The notes below the pieces were generated by a model. The model did not search any database. It had not been told where the DNA came from and was given only the letters and a program-made list of their open reading frames with translations. From NCBI RefSeq assembly GCF_030816715.1, contig NZ_JAUSYH010000001.1:1178001-1242000 (forward strand): 64,000 bases of DNA. Reading direction: 5' to 3'. The stretch's first letter is position 1. The number at the start of each line of letters is the position of its first letter. The translations under genes were made by a program, and so were the position numbers. The DNA comes from Streptomyces achromogenes. GTDB taxonomy: Bacteria > Actinomycetota > Actinomycetes > Streptomycetales > Streptomycetaceae. Positions 53,020-62,231 of this stretch are shown piece by piece.

Positions 53020-53955
53020 ATGAACGGTCCGCCCCACGCCCACGCCGGCCTGGACGGGCTCGTGATGGGAGACGCGTTCGGCGACGCCTGGTTCACCCGC
53101 TCCGACGAGCCCGCGGAGGAACTGTGGGCGGCTCGCGAGCCGCGTCCCGCACCCTGGCTGTGGACGGACGACTCGGCGATGGCCTTCGTGCTGTTCGCCC
53201 ACCTGACGGCCCACGGAGAGGTCCGGCCGGGCGATCTGGCGACCGAGTTCGCCGCCGAGTACGGCCGTGACCCGGGGCGTAAGTACGGCCCGTCCATGCA
53301 CGGCGTGCTGCGGCGCGTCGCCGAGGGCGAGGACTGGCGCGCGGTGACCACCGGCCAGTTCGGCGGACAGGGTTCGCACGGCAACGGCGCCGCCATGCGG
53401 GTGGCCCCGCTCGGCGCCTGGTTCCGGGGCGACCCGGGCACGGCCCGCGAGCAGGCCCGGCTGTCCGCGCTCGCGACCCACGCCCATCCGGAGGCGGTGG
53501 CGGGCGCGGTGGCCGTGGCGGTCGCCGCCGCGCTGGCCGCCGGCCTCGACGGTCGGGACGTTCCGCCGCGCGCCGCGTTCCTGCGGGAGGTGGCCGGTCA
53601 TCTGACGGACGGCGACGTCCGCTCCGGGCTGCTGGTGGCCGCCGGCCTGCCCGGGCACACCTCGGTGCGCCACGCGGCGTCGGTGTTGGGGTCGGGGCGG
53701 CTGATCTCCGCTCCCGACACCGTGCCGTTCGCCCTCTGGTGCGCCGCGGGCCATCTGGACGACCTGCCCGAGGCCCTGTGGGAGACGGTGGGCGGATGGG
53801 GTGACCGCGACACCACCTGCGCGATCGTGGGGGGAGTCGTCGCGGCCCGCATCGGCACCGCGGGCGTTCCGGCCGCCTGGCGTGCGGCGCGCGAGGACAT
53901 CCCCGCGCGCAGCGGCTGGGACCCGCTCGTCGCGACAGAGGTGGGCGTGGGCTGA
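53020..53955 (+). CDS. ADP-ribosylglycohydrolase family protein
   Basis: 311 residues. Dinuclear Mg site motifs: GLVMGDAFGDAW, WTDDSAMA (the T-D-D metal ligands), GSHGNGAAMRV, and GGWGDRDTTCAIVGG. It hydrolyses ADP-ribose from proteins or from small molecules. The target is unknown. Confidence 0.9.
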   Translation: MNGPPHAHAGLDGLVMGDAFGDAWFTRSDEPAEELWAAREPRPAPWLWTDDSAMAFVLFAHLTAHGEVRPGDLATEFAAEYGRDPGRKYGPSMHGVLRRVAEGEDWRAVTTGQFGGQGSHGNGAAMRVAPLGAWFRGDPGTAREQARLSALATHAHPEAVAGAVAVAVAAALAAGLDGRDVPPRAAFLREVAGHLTDGDVRSGLLVAAGLPGHTSVRHAASVLGSGRLISAPDTVPFALWCAAGHLDDLPEALWETVGGWGDRDTTCAIVGGVVAARIGTAGVPAAWRAAREDIPARSGWDPLVATEVGVG

Positions 53956-54046
53956 GGCCCGCCCCCGCCGCGGGAACCGGCGGCGCCGTGACGGAGGACG
54001 GCACGGCCCCCTCACCAACGGCACGGACCCCGCCACCAGCACCAAC

Positions 54047-54070
54047 GGCACCGGCACCGGCACCGGCACC
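54047..54070. repeat. GGCACC hexanucleotide repeat, four copies
   Basis: Four tandem GGCACC units in the gap between the glycohydrolase and the convergent ROK kinase, flanked by further imperfect copies. No gene reads through it. Confidence 0.7.
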
Positions 54071-54117
54071 TCCAGCAAGCGCAGAGACGTTGGCCGGAAC
54101 GTTCCTTCTTCGTCCCG

Positions 54118-55080
54118 TCAGACCGCTGCCGTCGTGGTGACGGCCCCCGCTCCTTGCGCCGCCAGGGCGGCCGCCGCCGCTCCCACCAGGCCCGCGTCGG
54201 TGCCCATCTGCGCGGGAGTCACCGTCAGGCGGCGGACGAAGGAGAGGGTGGCGTAGTCCCGCAGGGCCAGGCGCAACGGCGCGAAGAGCACCTCACCCGC
54301 CTTGCCGACACCGCCGCCGACCACCGCGATGTCGATCTCGACGAGGGTCGCGGTGGCCGCGATGCCGGCGGCCAGGGCCTGGGCGGCCCGTTCGAAGGAG
54401 GCCACGGCGACCGGGTCGCCCGCGCGGGCGGCGGCGGCCACCGAGGCCGCGGAGACGTCGCCGTCGGGGCCGGGCAGCCAGCCGTTCTCCAGCGCCCGTC
54501 GGGCGATGTTGGGGCCGCTCGCGATGCGTTCCACGCAGCCGCGCGCCCCGCACGGGCACGCGTCGCCGTCGAGTTCGACGCTGATGTGGCCGATGTGTCC
54601 CGCGTTGCCCGTGGGCCCCGGGTGCAGCCGGCCGCCCAGGACCAGGCCTCCGCCGACGCCGGTGGAGACCACCATGCACAGCGCGTTGTCGTGGCCGCGC
54701 GCGGCGCCCTGCCAGTGCTCCGCCGCGGTGATCGCGACGCCGTCGCCGATCAGCTCGACCGGCAGCCCTCCGGTCGCCGCCCGGACCCGCTCGACCAGCG
54801 GGAAGTCCCGCCAGCCCGGCACGTTCACCGGGCTGACCGTGCCCGCGGATGCGTCCACCGGCCCGGCGCTGCCGATGCCCACGGCGTGGACGCGCTCCCA
54901 CCGTGGCGACGCGGTCAGCTCACCCAGCACCTCCCCGACGGCGCGCATCACGGTGTCGCCGCTCTCCTGCGCCGGAGTGGGACGCTGGGAGCGTGCCAGG
55001 ATCGTTCCGTCGCCTTCCACCAGCGCACCGGCGATCTTGGTGCCGCCGATGTCCAGCGCGGCCACGAGGTCGGTCTGCAT
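54118..55080 (-). CDS. ROK family sugar kinase
   Basis: 320 residues without a DNA-binding domain. Phosphate loop LDIGGTKIAGALV, second loop VSTGVGGGLVLGG, zinc site GHIGHISVELDGDACPCGAR with GCVERIASG. Phosphorylates glucose, N-acetylglucosamine or a related hexose in the cytosol. It is divergent from a LacI regulator with palindromes between them, suggesting regulated sugar use. Confidence 0.88.
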   Translation of the reverse strand: MQTDLVAALDIGGTKIAGALVEGDGTILARSQRPTPAQESGDTVMRAVGEVLGELTASPRWERVHAVGIGSAGPVDASAGTVSPVNVPGWRDFPLVERVRAATGGLPVELIGDGVAITAAEHWQGAARGHDNALCMVVSTGVGGGLVLGGRLHPGPTGNAGHIGHISVELDGDACPCGARGCVERIASGPNIARRALENGWLPGPDGDVSAASVAAAARAGDPVAVASFERAAQALAAGIAATATLVEIDIAVVGGGVGKAGEVLFAPLRLALRDYATLSFVRRLTVTPAQMGTDAGLVGAAAAALAAQGAGAVTTTAAV

Positions 55081-55159
55081 CAGTCTGGGTTCTCCCCGTC
55101 CACCATGGAAAAGAGCTGCCGGTCCAGCGGTATGGGGGACGCAGGCCGGAGTTTGCGAC

Positions 55160-55191
55160 GGACAGTGTCCCCCGCACCTGACAACGTTGTC
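55160..55191. promoter_or_regulatory. Two palindromes between ROK kinase and LacI genes
   Basis: GGACA-G-TGTCC (55160-55170) and the perfect 12-bp GACAACGTTGTC (55180-55191), the latter with the central CG typical of LacI-family operators. A TATGCT -10-like box for the LacI side follows at 55199-55204. Together they could let LacI repress both genes. Confidence 0.65.
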
Positions 55192-55274
55192 CAGGCTCTA
55201 TGCTCGACGCCACATCCTCATACAGACCCAGGGGCCACGCACCCCCCGTGCGCAACATTCTGTGGAAGGCGTGC

Positions 55275-56351
55275 GTGACCGCCCCCGTGGACGACAGGAC
55301 AGGACACAGCATCGTGCCCGAGACGCAGCGCCGGCCCGAGAATCGTTACGGCAACCGTCCCACCATGAAGGACGTGGCAGCTCGGGCCGGAGTCGGCCTC
55401 AAGACCGTGTCGCGCGTGGTGAACGGCGAGCCGGGGGTCACGCCCGAGACGGAACGGCGCGTCCAGGAGGCCATCGACGCGCTCGGCTTCCGCCGCAACG
55501 ACAGTGCGCGGGTGCTGCGCAAGGGCCGCACGGCCAGCATCGGGCTGGTCCTGGAGGACCTCGCCGACCCGTTCTACGGGCAGCTCAGCCGCGCGGTGGA
55601 GGAGGTGGCCCGGGCGCACGGGGCGCTGCTCATCAACGGCTCCAGCGCCGAGGACCCGGACCGCGAGCAGGAACTGGCGCTCGCGCTCTGCGCACGCCGG
55701 GTGGACGGACTGGTGGTGATCCCGGCAGGGGACGACCACCGCTATCTGGAGCCCGAGATCAAGGCGGGAGTGGCCACGGTGTTCGTGGACCGGCCGGCCG
55801 GGCGGATCGACGCCGACTGCGTCCTGTCGGACAACTTCGGAGGGGCCAGGGAGGGCGTGGCCCATCTGCTGGCGCACGGGCACCGCCGGATCGGCTTCAT
55901 CGGCGACATGCCGCGCATCCACACCGCCGCCGAGCGTCTGCGCGGCTACCGCGCGGCGATGGAGGAGGCCGGGATACCGGTCGAGGACGCCTGGATGTCC
56001 CTGGGTGCGACCGATCCGGTGCGGGTGCGGCGGGCGGCCGAGGAGATGCTGGCCGGTCCCGCGCCGGTGACGGCGGTCTTCTCCGGCAACAACCGGGTGA
56101 CGGTCACCGTGATCCGGGTGCTCGCCGAGCAGACCCGCCGGACCGCGCTGGTGGCCTTCGACGATTTGGAGCTCGCCGACCTGTTGCAGCCCGGTGTCAC
56201 CGTGGTCGCCCAGGACGCGGCCACGCTCGGCCGTACCGCCGCGGAACGCCTGTTCCGGCAACTGGACGGCACCCTGCTGGTGCCCGAGCGGATCGAAGTG
56301 CCCATCCGGCTCGTCGCGCGCGGCTCGGGCGAGCTGCCGCCGGCGGACTGA
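55275..56351 (+). CDS. LacI family transcriptional regulator
   Basis: 358 residues from GTG with GGAAGG upstream; later in-frame GTGs (55314) are alternatives. N-terminal LacI HTH and hinge: TMKDVAARAGVGLKTVSRVV, then a periplasmic-binding-protein-like core with GLVLEDLADPFYGQLSRA, VFVDRPAG and VAFDDLELADLLQPGVTVV. Likely senses a sugar and acts at the palindrome upstream of itself and of the divergent sugar kinase. Confidence 0.9.
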   Translation: MTAPVDDRTGHSIVPETQRRPENRYGNRPTMKDVAARAGVGLKTVSRVVNGEPGVTPETERRVQEAIDALGFRRNDSARVLRKGRTASIGLVLEDLADPFYGQLSRAVEEVARAHGALLINGSSAEDPDREQELALALCARRVDGLVVIPAGDDHRYLEPEIKAGVATVFVDRPAGRIDADCVLSDNFGGAREGVAHLLAHGHRRIGFIGDMPRIHTAAERLRGYRAAMEEAGIPVEDAWMSLGATDPVRVRRAAEEMLAGPAPVTAVFSGNNRVTVTVIRVLAEQTRRTALVAFDDLELADLLQPGVTVVAQDAATLGRTAAERLFRQLDGTLLVPERIEVPIRLVARGSGELPPAD

Positions 56352-56358
56352 GCCGGTC

Positions 56359-57096
56359 GTGGACGCCCGCGGCGCGCGTCGCACCCTGGAGGCGCTGGGG
56401 CTGGCCGAGGCGCCGCGCGACCGCCCGCTGAGCTATCCGGGGGTGTGGCCGGACCGGTCCGGCCTGCTCGACGGGGACGAGTGGCTGCCGCTGGACCGGC
56501 TGACGCATCCGGGCCGGACTCCGGTGGTGGCCGTCGGCTCCAACGCCAGCCCCGCCCAACTGCGGCTCAAGCTGGCCGCGTTCGACGTCTCCGCAGCCGT
56601 CCCGATGACGAGGGCGCGGGTGACGGGCGTGGAGGTGGGGGTGTCGGCGCACATCAGCCGGGCCGGATACGTGTCCGCGTCTCCCGTCCACGCCCCCGCC
56701 GTCACCCGGGAGCTGTTCGTCATCTGGCTGGACGCCGGCCAGCTCGACGTGCTCGACGCGACCGAGCCGAACTACGACCGGGTCCTGCTGCCGGCGCCCG
56801 GGTTCCGGGTCGAGCTGGAGAACGGCGAGGCACTCCTCGATGCGTTCGCCTATGTGAATCACCACGGCGTGCTGCACGACGGCTCGGGCGTTGCGCGCAG
56901 ACATCCCGGACAGCGCGCCCTGATCACGGAACTCCTGGCAGAGTCGGCGGAGTTGCGGCGGCTGTTCGGAGCCACGCCGGAGGAGTTCTGTGCCCGGGCC
57001 CGAGCCGACGCACGGCGCTGCGAGCAGGGGACACGGCTGTTCGCACTGGAGAAGAGAGTGACCGCTTCCGGCCTGGAGCACCTGCGCGTCCGTTAG
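56359..57096 (+). CDS. Conserved hypothetical protein, possibly gamma-glutamylcyclotransferase-like
   Basis: 245 residues from GTG, seven bases after the LacI stop, so co-transcribed. It contains VVAVGSNASPAQL, reminiscent of the YGSN loop of the cyclotransferase fold, and LDAGQLDVLDATEPNYDRVLLP, where E/D could serve as acid/base. The match is weak and the function unproven. Coupling with LacI may link it to the same sugar system, but this is only positional. Confidence 0.72.
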   Translation: MDARGARRTLEALGLAEAPRDRPLSYPGVWPDRSGLLDGDEWLPLDRLTHPGRTPVVAVGSNASPAQLRLKLAAFDVSAAVPMTRARVTGVEVGVSAHISRAGYVSASPVHAPAVTRELFVIWLDAGQLDVLDATEPNYDRVLLPAPGFRVELENGEALLDAFAYVNHHGVLHDGSGVARRHPGQRALITELLAESAELRRLFGATPEEFCARARADARRCEQGTRLFALEKRVTASGLEHLRVR

Positions 57097-57158
57097 GGTG
57101 ATCGAACGGCGTCGCGTGTCGGTCACCGGCCGGGTGAGGCATGGAGGCGCCCGTGAGT

Positions 57159-57175
57159 TTGCCTTACGGAGGCAA
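57159..57175 (+). promoter_or_regulatory. Hairpin enclosing the VOC gene's ribosome site
   Basis: TTGCCT-TACGG-AGGCAA: the GGAGG ribosome site (57168-57172) lies in the loop and 3' arm. The 6-bp stem could limit translation or be an operator. Confidence 0.45.
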
Positions 57176-57181
57176 TCACAC

Positions 57182-57571
57182 ATGTCAGTCGAGTTGAACC
57201 ACACCATCATCCATTCCCGGGACAACCGGGAGTCCGCCGAGTTCCTCGCCCACATCCTGGGACTCGAAGTCGGGGCCGAGTGGGGCCCGTTCGTCCCGGT
57301 GGCCACCGGCAACGGGGTCACCCTGGACTTCGCCGCGATCCCGGCGGAGTCGATCGTCATGCAGCACTACGCCTTCCTCGTCTCCGACGAGGAGTTCGAC
57401 GCCGCCTTCGACCGGATCGAGCGGGCGGGGATCACCTATTTCGCCGATCCGCACGGCAGGCAACCAGGTGAGATCAACCATCACCACGGCGGCCGGGGCG
57501 TGTACTTCATGGATCCCGCCGGGCACGGCATGGAGATCATCACGCGCCCGTACGAGTTCCCGCAGCAGTAG
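57182..57571 (+). CDS. VOC family protein (glyoxalase/bleomycin-resistance fold)
   Basis: 129 residues from ATG (MSVELNHTI) with GGAGG nine bases upstream. Two beta-alpha-beta-beta-beta modules: LNHTIIHSRDNRESAEFLAH and the C-terminal GRGVYFMDPAGHGMEIITRPY, with metal-site residues His (NHT) and Glu (MEI). Role unknown: isomerase, dioxygenase or binding protein. Confidence 0.86.
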   Translation: MSVELNHTIIHSRDNRESAEFLAHILGLEVGAEWGPFVPVATGNGVTLDFAAIPAESIVMQHYAFLVSDEEFDAAFDRIERAGITYFADPHGRQPGEINHHHGGRGVYFMDPAGHGMEIITRPYEFPQQ

Positions 57572-57642
57572 TCGCCGCCCGGCAGCGGCCGGGAGGGGGG
57601 CGGGGCGGGGGCCGCGCGTGTCGTCGCGCGGCGCCGGTCCTC

Positions 57643-57683
57643 GGCGAGGAGGCCCCGCCCCACCGGCCGGGCGCCTCCTCGCC
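57643..57683. terminator. Bidirectional hairpin between VOC and DUF6986 genes
   Basis: Perfect 11-bp arms GGCGAGGAGGC/GCCTCCTCGCC with a 19-base GC-rich loop, between two convergent stops. Confidence 0.6.
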
Positions 57684-57717
57684 CCTGGGAAGGCCCGCGT
57701 CCGCCCCGCTCCGGGTA

Positions 57718-59022
57718 CTACTGCGCGGCGACGGTGAGATCCCCGCGGCGCGGCGAGGCGAACGCTTCCAGCGCCGGCCGGGTCAGCCCGGTCGCCTCGT
57801 CCACCTCGGCAGGGTCGAGTGCGCCGCAGTCCAGACCGCGCAGCAGATAGCCGCTGAGGGCCTTGGCGGTCGCCGGCTCGTCCATCACGTCGCCGCCGGC
57901 CCGGGCGGCGTACCGGGACAGCCGCTCGGCGGCCTGGACGAAGCCCTCGCGGTAGAAGGCGAAGACGGCCGCGTAACGGGTGGGCAGGTGGCCCGGGTGC
58001 ATGTCCCAGCCCTGGTAGTAGGCGCGGGCCAGGGCACGACGGGTGAGGCCGTAGTGCAGCCGCCAGGCGTCGTGGACCTGTGCGGTCGGGCCGACCGGCA
58101 GGACGTTCGTGGAGCCGTCCGAGACGCGCACACCGGTGCCCGCGGCCGCGACCTGCATGACCGCCTTGGCATGGTCGGCGGCGGGGTGGTCGCTCGCCTG
58201 GTGGGCGGCGGAGACGCCGAGGCAGGCGCTGTAGTCGAAGGTGCCGTAGTGCAGGCCGGTGGCCCTGCCCTCGGCCGCCTGGATCATGCGGGCGACCGCG
58301 GCGGTGCCGTCGGCGGCGAGGATGGACTGGCTGGTCTCGATCTGGATTTCGAAGCCGAGCCGCCCGGGGGTCAGACCGCGCGCCTCCTCGAAGGCCTCCA
58401 GAAGCCGGACCATGGCGGTGACCTGCTCCGGGTACGTCACCTTCGGCAGGGTGAGGACCAGACCGTCGGGCAGGCCGCCGGCGTCCGCCAGGCCGGTGAG
58501 GAAGACGTCGAGGGTGCGGATGCCCCGGTCGCGTACCGCGGCCTCCATGCATTTCATGCGGATGCCCATGTAGGGGGCGGCGGCGCCCTCGGCGTACGCC
58601 CGCGCGATCAGCCGGGCCGCCCTGGCGGCCGCCTCGTCCTCCTCCGCGTCCGGGCGGGGTCCGTAGCCGTCCTCGAAGTCGACCCTCAGGTCTTCGACGG
58701 GCTCGCCTTCCAGCTTGGCCCGCACGCGCGCGTACACCGGCTCGGCGAGGTCGTCGGACAGGCCGAGACAGGCGGCGAAGGAGGCCGCGTCGGGGGCGTG
58801 CTCGTCGAGGGCCGCGAGGGCCTGGTCGCCCCAGGAGCGGATCGTGCCGCCGTCGAAGACGTCGCCGGGGACGTAGACGGTGTGGACGGGCTGGCGGGTG
58901 CCGGGGTCGCCGGGATAGCGGCGGTCGAGTTCGGCGTCGACCGGGGCCAGGGACGCGCTGATCTTCTCGCTGACGGCGCCCGCGAGGCTCGTCGCCACCG
59001 TCTCCTGCCTGCCCTGACCCAT
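57718..59022 (-). CDS. HpcH/HpaI-type aldolase/citrate-lyase-like enzyme (DUF6986)
   Basis: 434 residues, GGAGG eight bases before the ATG. TIM-barrel lyase features: RVDFEDGYGPRPDAEED (metal-binding acidic loop), RMKCMEAAVRDRG, EIQIETSQSIL (metal Glu) and LHYGTFDYSACLG. I associate this with the DUF6986 family (unverified). It probably cleaves or forms a C-C bond with a 2-oxo acid or acyl-CoA. A palindrome lies just upstream. Confidence 0.8.
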   Translation of the reverse strand: MGQGRQETVATSLAGAVSEKISASLAPVDAELDRRYPGDPGTRQPVHTVYVPGDVFDGGTIRSWGDQALAALDEHAPDAASFAACLGLSDDLAEPVYARVRAKLEGEPVEDLRVDFEDGYGPRPDAEEDEAAARAARLIARAYAEGAAAPYMGIRMKCMEAAVRDRGIRTLDVFLTGLADAGGLPDGLVLTLPKVTYPEQVTAMVRLLEAFEEARGLTPGRLGFEIQIETSQSILAADGTAAVARMIQAAEGRATGLHYGTFDYSACLGVSAAHQASDHPAADHAKAVMQVAAAGTGVRVSDGSTNVLPVGPTAQVHDAWRLHYGLTRRALARAYYQGWDMHPGHLPTRYAAVFAFYREGFVQAAERLSRYAARAGGDVMDEPATAKALSGYLLRGLDCGALDPAEVDEATGLTRPALEAFASPRRGDLTVAAQ

Positions 59023-59038
59023 TCCGCATCCTCCAGTT

Positions 59039-59053
59039 TTCCGCTGTACGGAA
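59039..59053. promoter_or_regulatory. Inverted repeat upstream of the DUF6986 gene
   Basis: TTCCG-CTGTA-CGGAA, followed by the related GGAATCAACAATCC. It lies 17 bases before the start codon in an AT-richer stretch, so it is a candidate operator, perhaps of an IclR-type regulator. Confidence 0.45.
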
Positions 59054-59221
59054 TCAACAATCCGTAGAATGAAGTTATCCGGGCGTCTTCCGGTGGGTCA
59101 ACACCCTGTCCACGGTGTCGCCCCCGCGCCTCTCGCCGCACCCACGCCCTCTTCCGTACGACAGTTCCCCCCTTCATCCTGTCTCACGGGGCGCGCGCGG
59201 GACCGGAGACGAGGGGGACGC

Positions 59222-60145
59222 ATGACGAGGAGCGGCAGGCCGACCCGGCGGGCGGGGCTGAGGACCGTGCTGGCCGCCGTGGCCGCCGCTCCTCTGATCG
59301 GCACGGCAGGGGCGTCCGCGGCCCGGCAGGAGAGCCTGCCCCGCGAGCTGCTCCGGCCCGTGCCCGTCCCCTCGCTCGAGGTCATGACGTTCAATCTTCG
59401 CTTCGCCTCCGCCCGCAGGCCCCACAGCTGGTCCGTCCGCCGCCCCGTGATGCGGGCGTTGCTGCAGCGGGCGGCCCCGCACGTCATCGGCACCCAGGAG
59501 GGCCGCCCGAAGCAGTTGCGGGACATCGCGGCCGACCTCGCACCGCACTACGACTGGATCGGTACCAGCCGCGGCGTGGGCGCCGACGAGGCGGTGGCCG
59601 TCTTCTACGACAGGCGCCGGCTCGCCCCGGCCGAGTACGAGCACTTCTGGCTCTCCGACACTCCAGGGGTGCGCGGCTCCAACACCTGGGGCGGTGGCCA
59701 TCCCCGCATGGTCACCTGGGTCCGCTTCCGCGATCTCCTGGACTCGGGGCGACAGTTCTGCGTGCTCAACACCCATCTCGACAACGCGAGCCAGTACGCG
59801 CGCGAACGATCCGCCGCACTCATCGCCGCGCGGATCTCCCGGTTCGACCCCTCGCTGCCGCTGCTGCTGACCGGCGACTTCAACACCCTCGCGCACGCGA
59901 ACCCGGTCTACGACAGGCTGCTCGCCGCCGGCCTGGTGGACACCTGGGACACGGCCCGCACACGGGGCGACGCGTACGCCACGTACCACGGGTACAAGCC
60001 GCTGACGCCGAACGGGGGCCGCATCGACTGGATCCTCGCGACGCCCGGCGTCCGCGTCCAGCGGGAGTGGACCGACACCTTCAGCGTGGACGGTCAGTAC
60101 CCGAGCGACCATCTTCCCGTGCAGGCCTCGCTGACCCTGGGATGA
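59222..60145 (+). CDS. Exported endonuclease/exonuclease/phosphatase family protein
   Basis: 307 residues, GAGGGGG five bases upstream. The N-terminus has a twin-arginine-type signal (PTRRAGLRTVLAAVAAAPLIG) likely cleaved near ASA-AR. The mature domain has the EEP signatures MTFNLRF, GTQEGRPKQL (metal Glu), LNTHLDNAS, LTGDFNT and SDHLPVQASL (catalytic His). Extracellular phosphodiesterase or phosphatase; substrate unknown. Confidence 0.88.
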   Translation: MTRSGRPTRRAGLRTVLAAVAAAPLIGTAGASAARQESLPRELLRPVPVPSLEVMTFNLRFASARRPHSWSVRRPVMRALLQRAAPHVIGTQEGRPKQLRDIAADLAPHYDWIGTSRGVGADEAVAVFYDRRRLAPAEYEHFWLSDTPGVRGSNTWGGGHPRMVTWVRFRDLLDSGRQFCVLNTHLDNASQYARERSAALIAARISRFDPSLPLLLTGDFNTLAHANPVYDRLLAAGLVDTWDTARTRGDAYATYHGYKPLTPNGGRIDWILATPGVRVQREWTDTFSVDGQYPSDHLPVQASLTLG

Positions 60146-60150
60146 GCGAA

Positions 60151-60181
60151 GGCCCCCGCGACCGGGGAGGTCACGGGGGCC
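60151..60181. terminator. Bidirectional terminator between the EEP gene and etfA
   Basis: 13-base arms GGCCCCCGCGACC/GGTCACGGGGGCC (one C-A mismatch), 5-base loop, six bases after one stop and 28 from the other. Confidence 0.75.
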
Positions 60182-60208
60182 CGGTGCGGTTCCGCGACCG
60201 CCGGGTGA

Positions 60209-61171
60209 TCAGCCCTTGCGGGTCTTGATCTCCTCGGTGAGCTGGGGGACGACGTCGAAGAGGTCGCCGACGACGCCGTAGTCGACCAGGTCGAAGATCG
60301 GGGCCTCGGCGTCCTTGTTGACGGCGACGATGGTCTTCGAGGTCTGCATGCCGGCGCGGTGCTGGATCGCGCCGGAGATGCCGTTGGCGATGTAGAGCTG
60401 CGGGGAGACGCTCTTGCCGGTCTGGCCGACCTGGTTGGTGTGCGGGTACCAGCCGGCGTCCACCGCGGCGCGGGAGGCGCCGACGGCCGCGCCGAGCGAG
60501 TCGGCGAGGGCCTCGATGAGTCCGAAGTTCTCCGCGCCGTTGACGCCACGGCCGCCGGAGACGACGATCGCGGCCTCGGTCAGCTCCGGACGGCCGGTCG
60601 ACTCGCGCGGGGTACGGCCGGTGATCTTGGTGCCGGTGGCCTGCGCCGAGAAGGTGACGGCGAGGGCCTCGACCGCGCCGGCGGCGGGAGCGGCCTCGAC
60701 CGCGGCCGAGTTGGGCTTGACGGTGATGACCGGGGTGCCCTTGGAGACGCGGGACTTGGTCGAGAAGGACGCGGCGAACACCGACTGTGTGGCCACCGGG
60801 CCCTCGTCGCCGGCCTCGAGGTCGACGGCGTCGGTGATGATGCCGGAGCCGATGCGCAGCGCCAGACGGGCGGCGATCTCCTTGCCCTCGGCGGAGGACG
60901 GGACGAGGACGGCGGCCGGGGAGACGGCGGCGACGGCGGCCTGCAGCGCGTCCACCTTCGGCACGACGAGGTAGTCGGCGTACTCGGAGGCGTCGTGGGT
61001 GAGGACCCGGGTGGCGCCGTGCTCGGCCAGCGCGGCGGCGGTGCTCTCGGCGCCGGCGCCCAGCGCGACCGCGACGGGCTCGCCGATGCGGCGGGCCAGC
61101 GTCAGCAGCTCCAGGGTGGGCTTGCGGACGGCGCCGTCCACGTGGTCGACGTAGACGAGGACTTCAGCCAT
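60209..61171 (-). CDS. etfA: Electron transfer flavoprotein alpha subunit
   Basis: 320 residues, AGGAG ten bases before the ATG. The C-terminal FAD-binding domain is clear: [61 protein letters not shown]-type VNKD. Forms a heterodimer with EtfB and carries electrons from acyl-CoA dehydrogenases (one is encoded at 2.7 kb) to the quinone pool. Confidence 0.95.
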   Translation of the reverse strand: MAEVLVYVDHVDGAVRKPTLELLTLARRIGEPVAVALGAGAESTAAALAEHGATRVLTHDASEYADYLVVPKVDALQAAVAAVSPAAVLVPSSAEGKEIAARLALRIGSGIITDAVDLEAGDEGPVATQSVFAASFSTKSRVSKGTPVITVKPNSAAVEAAPAAGAVEALAVTFSAQATGTKITGRTPRESTGRPELTEAAIVVSGGRGVNGAENFGLIEALADSLGAAVGASRAAVDAGWYPHTNQVGQTGKSVSPQLYIANGISGAIQHRAGMQTSKTIVAVNKDAEAPIFDLVDYGVVGDLFDVVPQLTEEIKTRKG

Positions 61172-61224
61172 GGGATTTGCTCTCCTGCGAAACGAAGTTG
61201 AGGGGGCGGTCGGCGAGGGGCTTT

Positions 61225-62013
61225 TTAGATGAACTTCTGGCCCGCGAGGAACTCGGCGAGCTGCTTGCCGCCCTCGCCCTCGTCCTTGACGATCGTGCCC
61301 GCGGTGCGGGCGGGGCGCTGGGTCGCGGACTCGACCGCGGTCCACGCGCCCTCGAGACCGACTTCCCCGGCCTCCAGGTCCAGGTCCGACAGGTCCCAGG
61401 ACTGAACCGGCTTCTTCTTCGCCGCCATGATGCCCTTGAAGGACGGGTAGCGCGCTTCACCCGACTGGTCGGTGACCGACACGACGGCCGGCAGGGACGC
61501 CTCGAGCTGCTCGGAGGCGGCGTCGCCGTCGCGGCGGCCCTTGACCGTGCCGTCCTCGACCGACACCTCCGAGAGCAGGGTGACCTGCGGGACTCCCAGG
61601 CGCTCGGCCAGCAGGGCCGGGACGACGCCCATGGTGCCGTCGGTGGAGGCCAGACCGGAGATCACCAGGTCGTAGCCGGCCTTCTCGATCGCCTTGGCCA
61701 GCACCAGGGAGGTGCCGATGGCATCGGTGCCGTGCAGGTCGTCGTCCTCGACGTGGACCGCCTTGTCGGCGCCCATGGAGAGGGCCTTGCGCAGCGCGTC
61801 CTTGGCGTCCTCGGGGCCCACCGTCAGGACGGTGATCTCCACGTCGTCGTCGGAGTTCTCGGAGATCTGCAGCGCCTGCTCGACCGCGTACTCGTCGAGC
61901 TCGGAGAGCAGACCGTCCACGTCGTCCCGGTCGACGGTCAGGTCATCGGCGAAGTGCCGGTCGCCAGTGGCGTCGGGCACGTACTTCACAGTGACAACGA
62001 TCCTCAAGCTCAC
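61225..62013 (-). CDS. etfB: Electron transfer flavoprotein beta subunit
   Basis: 262 residues from GTG with GGAG seven bases upstream; precedes etfA by 53 bases on the same transcript. IVVTVKYVPD N-terminus, DEYAVEQALQI, GPEDAKDALRKALSMGADKAV (AMP-binding) and the recognition-loop region GDAASEQLEASLPAVVSV. Partner of EtfA. Confidence 0.95.
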   Translation of the reverse strand: MSLRIVVTVKYVPDATGDRHFADDLTVDRDDVDGLLSELDEYAVEQALQISENSDDDVEITVLTVGPEDAKDALRKALSMGADKAVHVEDDDLHGTDAIGTSLVLAKAIEKAGYDLVISGLASTDGTMGVVPALLAERLGVPQVTLLSEVSVEDGTVKGRRDGDAASEQLEASLPAVVSVTDQSGEARYPSFKGIMAAKKKPVQSWDLSDLDLEAGEVGLEGAWTAVESATQRPARTAGTIVKDEGEGGKQLAEFLAGQKFI

Positions 62014-62231
62014 GCCGGCTCTCCTACTGCATCGTCAGTTACGGCTGCCTTCTTCCAGGCAGCATAGGCGTCACAAGCGGCCGATCCCGGTTGGGGCGGC
62101 CTGCGCTCCCGAGCGAAATATTACTCGTCAGTACACCCAGTGCGTTCCCGCTAAGCAAGCGCTTTGAACTGTGACCTTCGCAACGCAGCGTAACCGGAAC
62201 CCGACGACTCCGCAGCGGACCGCGGCCGTGA

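Noticed and set aside
53002..54078. 358-codon minus-strand frame opposite the ADP-ribosylglycohydrolase
   Set aside because: The plus-strand gene has full catalytic motifs; the minus frame is a GC shadow.
54001..54080. GGCACC repeats as a possible CRISPR-like array
   Set aside because: Units are contiguous hexanucleotides without spacers; a simple sequence repeat.
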